DNA from: Agrypnia vestita
Taxonomy: Eukaryota; Arthropoda; Insecta; Trichoptera; Phryganeidae
Length of the DNA stretch: 64,000 nucleotides
Assembly (NCBI GenBank): GCA_016648135.1
Contig: JADDOH010011057.1
Span: forward strand, 56,552 to 120,551
Reading direction: 5' to 3'
The position numbers and the translations under genes were made by a program. Shown here one piece after another: positions 56,011 to 64,000 of this stretch (position 1 is the first letter of the stretch; each line of letters begins with the position of its first letter). The notes beneath the pieces are model-generated. The model ran no database searches and had not been told where the DNA came from. It was given only the letters and a program-made list of their open reading frames with translations.

Positions 56011-57369
56011 ATAAATAAATAAAAATGATTTAGTCACGTATTTTAATTAATGTTTATACCATGTGTCGGACAAAAACCGGCAGCCCTGAAAAGTGCCTTT
56101 TTTTCACCAACCTGCCTAGGATAGGGCCCTTATAAAAAAGTACATGAAAAAGTTATTTTTATTATTTGCTGTAAAATTGATATTATACTTAAATCATGCG
56201 GAATTGTGAGCGCGAGCGCGCAGAGGGGCACTAATAAATAAAACCCTTTGGGTATGCCCAGCGCACTCGACGCAGTTTTATTGAAAGAATAACTGATGTA
56301 AATTTCCTTGTGTATTTTTGATGTTATGTTAATTGAAAAATGCCTTCGGTAATTGCTTTGTATGAATTTTAATTGTGAAATACTATGAATTTGTGTAGCC
56401 AGGCTTGCCAGAGAGACCAAAATATACGAAATTATTGTACCAAGCTTAGCGAGCGACACTTTTAACTGATTATTTCGTCACGGATGGTCCATGTTTTTAA
56501 TTTAATAAAATAAAAATAAATATATTACGAAAGATAAGTATGAAAAAAATATTGAAAAGGTTATGAAACCAATAGAGCGGGACCACTGCTCATAGAGCTG
56601 CGACCAGAATTATGAGTAGTGATCTCGCCGACAGACAGAGGTCGGTTCCCGAAATGCCGCCCTCTGACTGGTTGATGCAAATGCGCCTGGGCGTGCGCGC
56701 CCTGAAAAATATTTTGAATAAATTGCGTGACACAGGCGGTCAGAATCCTGTTCTGCTCCACCTGCGCCCGCCTCCAGATCTACTTGGGACTTTCTCTTCT
56801 CTCCTACTCGACTCCTGCTTTAATCGTGGACCGCTCTGAGATTCTCAGAGAAATTTTATACGAACTTGTTTTCATCTGAGAATCTGCGATATCGGTTCCA
56901 TCAGGTTGAACTGTGACCATAGGACGGTGGAATCGCCCGCTATTTTTGCGTGTTCCCGTCAAGAACTTACCATATATGTTTGTACAGTAAAATAAAGTCA
57001 CATTCAAAATATTATTTCGTTAAAAAGTTTTGTTTTAATTATTTATATACCCTCCGTAGACTTGAATACGTTGATAAGCATACAATTAAAATCGAAATAA
57101 GTAAACAGTTTTTTTTTTGAAAATTTACTAATATTTAAAAATATATACAATGTTCTTGTGATCTATAAGTTTTTTCCAATATACAGATTGTTCGTTAAAA
57201 ATTAGAGTAAATAAAAATATATTTTATTTATTTATTTACACAGTAGATACATGTTTTTTTTTCATAATAAATTGATTATATATTGTAACATTTTTTCAGA
57301 CATTTTACTACCTATAATATGAGCCAAAGCATAAGAGTTTGGCATGGGAAATAGTTGTTTCATGAACAT
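56011..57369. other. Spacer, nothing recognised
   Basis: AT-rich, with a GC-richer patch at 56590-56830 containing short frames on both strands. No domain or splice pattern recognised. Confidence 0.45.
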
Positions 57370-59035
57370 GAAAAAAGATTTTATCCGGTGTGTTTGAGCA
57401 CATGTACTTTTAAACTCGACTTATGATTGCAAGAATAATTGCACTGTGAACAAAAAAAACTTTGTTTCCAGTGTGGGTAAGCACATGTATTTTTAAATTT
57501 GACTTTTGATTGCAAGAATAATTGCACTGCGAACATGAAAACGGTTTTTCACCAGAGTGCGTAAAGCTATGTCTCTTTAAGTATGATTTTGTATTGCATG
57601 AATAATTACACTGCGAACAAGAAAAAAGCTTTTTCGCGGTGTGGTTAAGCACATGTACATTTAAATTAGACTTTCGATTACAAGAATAATTGCACTGCGA
57701 ACATGAAAACGGTTTTTCACTAGAGTGCGTAAAACTATGTCTTTTCAAGTGTGATTTTGTATTGCATGAATAACTGCACTGCGAACATGAAAACCGTGTT
57801 TCACTAGAGTGCGTAAAACTACGTCTTTTCAAGTGTGACTTTGTATTGCATGAATAATTGCAATGCAAACATGAAAACTGTTTTTCTCTAAAGTGCGAAA
57901 AACTATGAATTTTTAAGTGTGATTTTGTATTGCATGAATAATTGCACTGCGAACATGAAAACGATTTTTCACTAGAGTGCCTAAAACTATGTACTTTTAA
58001 GCGTGATTTTGTATTGCATGAATAATTGCACTGCGAACATGAAAATAGTTTTTCACCAGAGTGTGTAAGACTATGTATTTTTAATAGTGATTTTTTATTG
58101 CATGAATAATCGCACTGCAAACATGAAAACAGTTTTTCACCAGAGTGCGAAAGAGTATGAATTTTTAAATATGATATGTTATTGCATGAATAAACGCATT
58201 GCAAACATGAAAACAGTTTTTCACCAGAGTGCGAAAAAGTATGTATTTTTAAATATGATATTGTATTGCATGAATAATTGCACTGCGAACATGAAAACAA
58301 TTTTTGTCTAGAGTGCGTAAGAGAATGTCTTTTTAAATTTGATTTTGAATTGCATGAATAATCGCACTGCGAACATGATAACAGCTTGTTTCCAGTATGG
58401 TTTAGGACATGTACTCTTAAACTTGACTTTTGAATGCAAGAATAATTGCACTGCGTACAAGAAAACGGATTTTCACCAGAGTGCGTAAGAGTATGTCATT
58501 TTAATTTTGATTTTGAATTGCATGAATAAATGCACAGCGAACATGAAAACAGTTTTTTTCCAATGTGATTGAGGACACGTACTCTTAAATTTGACTTCCG
58601 ATTGCAAAAATAATTGCACTGCGAACATGAAAATAATTTTTCATCAGAGTGCGAAAGAGTATGTTTTTTTATGTCTGATTTAAAATTGCAGGAATAATTG
58701 CACTGCGAACATGAAAATAGTTTTCCACCAGAGTGCGAAAGAGTATGTTTTTGAAAGTATAATTTTTTATTGGATGAATAGTTACACTGCGAACACGAAA
58801 AAAGTTTTTTTCCAGTGTGGTTAAGCAAATGTACGTTTAAAGTTGACTTATGATTGCAAGAATAATTGCACTGCGAACATTAAAACAGTTTTTCTTCAGA
58901 GTGCGTAAGAGCATGACTTCCGATAGCAAGAATAATTGCACTGCAAACACGAAAACTTATTATTTTCAGCGCTACTCAGCAATTTCGGCTGCTGTCCAGA
59001 GGAGGGCGATGGCTCAGTTGAAGAATCGTGTATTC
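57370..59035 (-). pseudogene. Broken C2H2 zinc-finger array, about 18 fingers
   Basis: The minus strand carries tandem 28-residue fingers of the Phe-Ser-Cys-x2-Cys-Asn-Tyr-Ser-Cys type with His-Thr/Ser-Gly-Glu-Lys linkers. They are related to the 44.3-45.5 kb exon. Lesions, 5' to 3' on the minus strand: a stop right at the exon start (TCTCTCTAGAATACA against TCTCTTGAGAATACA in the intact exon), a deletion with frameshift near 58915, a stop near 58882, and an in-frame TGA at 58496-58498 where the neighbours have an Arg codon. A one-base loss in a T run near 57450 and terminal stops follow. The frame is otherwise open for long stretches (58828-58499 and about 58495-57455). The array is therefore a young pseudogene, not chance. 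Confidence 0.85.
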
Positions 59036-59369
59036 TAGAGAGATTTGAAAAGTAAATAGTTATTGCTTAACGCCAATTTTGGTACGGCCTCTGTCAAAAT
59101 TTCATTCTTGAAAATGGACAAGTTTGTATTTATTTGCAAACATGGAAAAATGTAGTTCGGATTCTTGCGTAAGTATAAAATGAAATTACAATAACTATAA
59201 TGGCAGAAAATATAGAGTCGATAGTAAGAAGGGATTGTTAATAATTCATTTTTATTTTCTGTTTTCTTTGCGCCCAACATAATTGTTGAAGCGTCGTCGG
59301 TGAAAGTGAACGGGAAGTTCAAAAAGAACTGATTATTCAAGAACACAGCATCTCTAATAAGATAAGCAT

Positions 59370-60094
59370 TAGGGATGGGTCGTCGACATATTTACCGTCG
59401 ACGAAACGAGACTGTCCACGTCTATCCATCGACGAGACGATCAACTAGTTGAATTCGTCAACTAGTTGACGCGTCAACTTCGTTACGCGGACGTCGCGGA
59501 CGTTCTATCTGAACATCGGGACGATGGTCAACTGTCTACGGTTCGGCGCAACGCTGCTCGACGGCTATTTTTATTACGTTAATTTTTAAAATTTAAAGAA
59601 GTTCGAAGGAATATAGTTTCGGCGAAAGTAAAACCGTCACTTGTACTTATATGTAAAAAGAAATATTTTATTATTTGTTTGTTTACGCACATTATATCTT
59701 TTACATATTGTTTTATATACTTATTTCTATATATAATAAAGAAAGAAGTAGGTATACACAACAATATCAGGTGCAAGCAGTAAAATATTAGTTCAATAAA
59801 AAATAAAATAATTAAACAGAATTGTTTTATTTTATATAGCGCAAAAATCACCGAAACGTCGCACGTGCACATCGCACAAATCAAGTAAAAAATAATAGAT
59901 AATAGCTTATTAAGCCTATCTCGTCCTACGCATGCATTCAAATTTCAAGTCCTCGAATCGTCCACTGACCACGGCGTCCGCCGTCCACCGTCTACGAATT
60001 CAACTAGTCCATGCGATGAACGTAAACCGTCGACGCGTCGATGCAACGTCAACGGTTGATTTCAACTAGTCCGTCCATTCAACGCCCATCCCTA
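59370..60094. mobile_element. hAT-like non-autonomous element, copy 2
   Basis: Target duplications ATAAGCAT (59362-59369 and 60095-60102) flank ends TAGGGATGGG and CCCATCCCTA. The sequence is collinear with copy 1 but lacks about 870 bp of its interior. The join is at GCAGTAAAATAT / TAGTTCAATAAAAAAT. It keeps the beginning of the inverted LINE tail, so that insertion predates both copies. Confidence 0.9.
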
Positions 60095-60102
60095 ATAAGC
60101 AT

Positions 60103-62030
60103 ATTATCTATGGCATCTGTCACGAAAAGTGGATTGATTATTTTCATACACCAATCACAGACTAAATGATATACCCTTCTTTACAGGATCCACCACAATT
60201 AGCCTCCTTTCAAACCACATCCAAAATAAAATAAATAAAACACTTGAGAAGAAATATAAACGTACGCAGATAGGGCCCTAGAAATCGGTAAACCGAAGGG
60301 TACAGATGGAAACAGAGACAGCACAAACAATAGACCAGGACGGTGGAAAATATGAAATATTTAAGTGTCATCTAATATATTTAAGCCAAGCACAGTGAAG
60401 TAAATTCATAATCCCAAGTAATATATTTAGGCTCAGCACACTGAAGTAAATTTATAATGCCAAGTTATTATTAAATTGTATTTTGACCTTGTGACGCACT
60501 CAGAATGAGGTTTTAATAGAGCTTGCCCCAAGACACTCCACACAAACGTTAAACCTTAATGCAATTGAAATTTTTATACTTTTTTAACTCTTCCGTAGTG
60601 AGTAACTGTTTTGTGACCCGCCCGAGCGGTCAAAGTACTACAGGTTTTCAGAGAAGTTTTATTTTCAGTATAAATGAAAAAAAAATGCTTTCTGGTTTTC
60701 GAAATCTGGTAACCTTTGTTTGGACTTCTTTCGGCTAACTGTACAATGCAGGCACCTTCACGGATGTTGTTCTACGTAATTTCACAATTTTCTCCTTATA
60801 AATCCTATAGTTGCATGTTATGTATGACATGAATAACGCTTTACCGTAGACAGCAGATACATATTGATTGAATAGATGAATTTATCTACGGATTCACCTT
60901 ATGTGAAGTAGGCACTACAAGGTAGTAATACATTATGCTGTATTACACACACGGTTTTAAGTGAACAAGTAGTTCTATTTAACAAAATTTTCACGAAATA
61001 TTCAATAAATACTTTACGAAGTTAACTACAGAATAAAGGTACACTTAACACATTGATAATTGATAGTAATAAAGCCATTTTTAAAAGCGGCGGATCTCTC
61101 TTAGTCCGATTTCTCACCTGTGACCCGTCTGGCTCCTGGTATTTGCACTACAGCCCGCTTTTAGATTAGGTTAGGTTTTAACTTTTTTTAGGTTAGGTTA
61201 GTAAAGGTTAGGATAAGTAAGGTTTGTTTAGGTTTTGTTTGATTTTTTATAATTTTATAACAACTCTTTTGAGGTAAGGTTAGGTTAAGTTACGTTAGGT
61301 TATAATTTTAGTATAAAAAAACCAAACCTAACCTAACCACTTTTTTATGTTGTGGTTTTTTAGGTTAAGTTAGTATAGTTATAGTTAGATTAAGTTAGAT
61401 TTGGTTAGTTTAGGTTTGATTTTTTATAATTTTATTACAGTTCTTTTTTAGGTTAGGTTAGGTTTTATAATTTTATCACAAATTTGTATAATAGAACTAC
61501 TTGTTCAATTAAAAACCTTGTAGTACCTACTTCACACAAGGTGAATATTTATCTATTTATGTATATTATAGATATCTCACCGAGACGAAACTGTATTTTT
61601 TATGGGAAAGTAGTGTATTGAAGTTCATTTGGGTGTTGTAAAGGGGTGGACTTATGACCTATCTTATGGAGTGGCTTAAGTGATCACTTTACACATGGAA
61701 CCTTCCGCCATTTCCACCCTGATAGAATATACCAGCTTACCCTACTTTTTGGAAGTTGTATATATGTTCAAATTGCGTGGAAAGCTTTCATATATGAGTT
61801 GTAAGCGCCTTTTCCATGCGGCCTGTACAAAGCCATTTTCATTCCCCTAAATCCCCACAGATGTCGCTAATGAGAAAATCTACAATTGATTGCAGAATTT
61901 TGAAAGCAATATACTTTTTTTTTGTGTAATGAAATTCATCCGAATTACTTGCATTACACTAGGATACGCCAGGAAATATAATATATTTATATATATAAAT
62001 ATATTATATTTGTGACATGGAGCCGAGCCC
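60103..62030. other. Spacer with TTAGGTTAGG-like repeats
   Basis: No gene is seen. 61150-61480 holds degenerate GGTTAGGTTAGGTT phrases on both strands. The short repeat CAAGGTGAATATTTATC / GATTCACCTTATGTGAAG pairs 60890 with 61545 as an inverted repeat, and AGAACTACTTGTTCA with AACAAGTAGTTCT likewise. The TTAGG-like section may therefore be the core of a large foldback of about 650 bp. Confidence 0.55.
61150..61480. repeat. Degenerate TTAGGTTAGG repeats
   Basis: Many GGTTAGGTTA phrases, with one block in the opposite orientation (CCTAACCTAACC near 61325). The insect telomere unit is TTAGG, but here the spacing is irregular and both orientations occur, so it is an interspersed repeat rather than a telomere. 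Confidence 0.75.
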
Positions 62031-62082
62031 AGGAGACAGGCTCTCCAGCTCTGCTGTACCGGATTATTGTTTCTGATTCCAG

Positions 62083-62264
62083 AAGTGGGTTCCAGCAATG
62101 TGGGCTGGGGAAGTGCGCAGGGAGGTGATGTGCAGACAGGTGCGGGGTCTCCAGCCGAGAGTGGCGATGAAGGAGCACCATCTATTGACATCGACATATC
62201 ATATCCTGACATCAAGCAGGAGTGCGCGGAGTACTCCAGGAGGGCCGACCAGCGCGCCGCGCCG
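62083..62264 (+). CDS. Small acidic exon with Ile-Lys-Gln-Glu motif, copy C (plus strand)
   Basis: It parallels copies A and B (Gly-Ser-Ala-Gln-Gly-Gly-Asp-Val-Gln; Asp-Ile-Ser-Tyr-Pro-Asp-Ile-Lys-Gln-Glu-Cys) after the acceptor TTTCTGATTCCAG. The donor GTGAGA follows five extra bases (CGCCG), which changes its outgoing phase relative to the family. Either a different partner exon is used or splicing would shift the frame. Upstream an ATG at 62018 opens a short frame (Met-Glu-Pro-Ser-Pro-Gly-Asp) that could be a first exon. No zinc-finger exon follows on the plus strand before the window ends. Confidence 0.45.
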
Positions 62265-62524
62265 GTGAGAAGTTGCTTCATTAATATTTAATTCACTTGA
62301 AGTGACCCATAAAGATTGAAAGAAGGGTATAATTGTAGGTATAATGAAAGCACCTTCACGGAAATAATTTTTGTTTTTTTCACATGTAAAGTCGAGTGAT
62401 AATTATATTTATATACGGCGGTACAAAGTATTAACAATGTTTAAACTTTCCAAATTTTCATATTATTAATCTGACAGTTGCATGTTTTATCTATAACATG
62501 AATGTTGCCTTACCGTAGACAGCA

Positions 62525-62620
62525 GTATATATTATTATATATATATATATATATATATATAAGCTATATCTATAGGATATATAATATATATAATATACTA
62601 TCTATAATATACTGTCAGAT
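62525..62620. repeat. AT microsatellite in an imperfect palindrome
   Basis: A TATATA tract, then ATAGGATATATAATATATA. The flanking phrase TTTTCATATTATTAATCTGACAG near 62455 recurs inverted as CTGTCAGATTATTAATATGAAA near 62608, so the tract lies inside a small inverted repeat. Confidence 0.8.
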
Positions 62621-62694
62621 TATTAATATGAAAATTTGGAATTACTGAAGTCGTTACAATATAAAAACATCCAAGCTTGGGTAAATCACATAGA

Positions 62695-62776
62695 TTTATT
62701 GTGACCTCACCGGTAATCGATCCCGGAACCCTCTGTGTGAGACGCCAGTGTCATGCCCACTGGGCTATGCGGGCAA
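62695..62776 (-). mobile_element. tRNA-like SINE head
   Basis: The minus strand reads GCCCGCATAGCCCAGTGGGC (A-box like) and GGGATCGATTACCGG (B-box like). No cloverleaf with a full anticodon arm forms. A SINE fragment is more likely than a gene. Confidence 0.55.
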
Positions 62777-63369
62777 CTTTTTTAAATTAAAAATTATACG
62801 GGGTGTCTCATAGCTAGTAGCAATAACTTACGTTACGAGTGCGAGTGTACACTATAAGAGGGGAGTCATAATTATCAATTGGGAGTTCAATATTTATATA
62901 TGTAATCACTTTTTGGTAATAGTGGAACAATAAGCAAAGCATAATACATATGAAAAATAGATGTATCCTGGTACCTACATTGAAATAAAACATTGGAAAA
63001 AAAATCTTAAAAATTTGGTCACGATACTTACTTAACCTTAGATAATGGAAGATATCCGTCAGCATCCACCATTTCAAGCTCTGCATTCTATTTGTGGAAT
63101 ATATTGTGTTGGCAGAGCCCTAAAGATATGCTGTTACAAGAAACGATACTAAATTACTGAAGAACTCCCATCCAACCATTACAATAATGGTTTATTAATT
63201 CTGGTCACTCGTTCCTGAATCGATTGTAAAACAGATCATTAAGCGTTGCATATTAATATTTATAGTGGTGTACACGGGGTGCCCAACACTTGTATTCTAC
63301 CAATTACAATAAAAGTATCTATTTAATTTTAATTTAAAATGATCCAACATCTTATAAGACCCTATTTTG

Positions 63370-63660
63370 TAGCGAAATGCAAAGCAAGAACATCAAAGTC
63401 CGATTAAATCATATGGCTGTATTGCGACCCAGTGGATATCGGACTCGGAACAACTCGCATGGACATCCACCGGACTCGAGGGCCGCTATTGCGGACTAAG
63501 GGCCGGTTGTTTCAAGTTGGATCAATGTAAGAGTTCATTTAAAGCATAGAATTTTGCGTTCTCCACTAATCAGAGGAACCGTTTCCTTAAAAATCTATGC
63601 TCTAAACGAATTTTTATTCTAATCCAACTTGAAACAACCGGACCTTATTCGGACAAGGCA
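63370..63660 (-). mobile_element. SINE-like repeat, copy 2, split by a MITE
   Basis: It matches 55857-56010 from TAGCGAAATGCAAAG through ACCGGACTCGAGGGCCGCTA to GCGGAC. The homologous end TTCGGACAAG resumes at 63649 after the MITE. Confidence 0.75.
63500..63644. mobile_element. GGCCGG MITE, copy 3, nested in a SINE
   Basis: The ends GGGCCGGTTGTTTCAAGTT and AACTTGAAACAACCGGACC are flanked by TAA and TTA. Comparison with the uninterrupted SINE at 55857 (GGACTTATCGGAC) shows the insertion fell at its TTA, which agrees with a TWA-type target. Confidence 0.85.
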
Positions 63661-64000
63661 TCCAAAATCAAGAAAAACGCTCATATGTGAAGTGGTCTTC
63701 TTTACATGTTATCACATTGTTCATGTAAAATGAAACATACTCCATGCAAGTAGTATTAATCCGAGGTAGGTACTGAAAATATCGTTTGTAAAAATATTCG
63801 GTAAGAGACGCTGGCCGTGTCGTTACGTACGTAGCCGCTACCTTTTAATGCCAGCGCGGTGGCGTCTCCAAGGTTATAAATTCTGACAGTAGCTTCTCGG
63901 CCGACATTTCATTTAAATCATTCAATATGTAACGATTGAAAAGTGCGGATAGACTGCGGCTATATTGCTATCCGGTAGGAGTTTATATGATTTATGCGTG
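63661..64000. other. Right edge, nothing recognised
   Basis: Single-copy-looking sequence with mixed composition. No frame or repeat is supported before the window ends. Confidence 0.4.

Noticed and set aside
61150..61480. Telomere or subtelomere
   Set aside because: TTAGG units are irregular and in both orientations, with ordinary sequence on each side.

Overview
The window reads as insect nuclear DNA, most probably from a moth or butterfly. The basis is inference: it is AT-rich, genes are split by introns, and it is crowded with nested transposon relics (Jockey- and RTE-type LINEs, hAT-like, piggyBac-like and Helitron-like elements, tRNA-derived SINEs). It also carries Cys-Tyr-Ser-Cys C2H2 zinc-finger genes of the kind abundant in Lepidoptera. 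No search was run and the species is unknown.

The main coding content is three plus-strand genes for secreted low-complexity proteins. Gene 1 has a repeat exon at 2759-3370, and its signal exon is not seen. Gene 2 has a signal exon at 15993-16046 and a repeat exon at 20858-22252. Gene 3 has a signal exon at 31615-31671 and a repeat exon at 33582-35540. Genes 2 and 3 share one plan: a 54-57 nt first exon coding only a signal peptide, a phase-0 intron, then one exon carrying the whole repetitive mature protein. All three repeat exons follow an AACAG acceptor and begin with related codons (Tyr/Asn-Ala-Glu/Asp/Ala-Ala), so they look like diverged paralogs. The products are an 11-repeat Cys-Cys-His/Thr-Lys protein, an about 50-repeat Cys-Thr-Thr/Lys-Pro mucin-like protein, and a Pro/Cys-rich plus Ser/Glu/Lys/Arg-rich protein with about ten 42-residue repeats. 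Silk coating (sericin-like), glue, salivary or other extracellular matrix roles fit the composition; none is proven by sequence.

Region by region: 1-7 kb is AT-rich flank plus gene 1 and a GC-rich repeat. 7-15 kb is a graveyard of LINE copies interrupted by a TIR transposon, a probable solo LTR and a long-TIR element. 16-22 kb is gene 2 with a LINE and a 72-bp-arm palindrome in its intron. 22-31 kb is mostly unassigned, with a TTAA-flanked piggyBac-like remnant at 28.9-29.9 kb. 31.6-36.5 kb is gene 3. 37-43 kb holds an about 440 bp tandem array, palindromes and a second copy of the GC-rich element. 44-51 kb holds a minus-strand 13-finger zinc-finger exon and three upstream copies of a small exon with an Ile-Lys-Gln-Glu motif, one of which starts with ATG. 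52-64 kb holds a Helitron-like element, two hAT-like elements with exact 8-bp target duplications, a broken zinc-finger array, a plus-strand copy of the small exon, SINEs and a MITE nested in a SINE.
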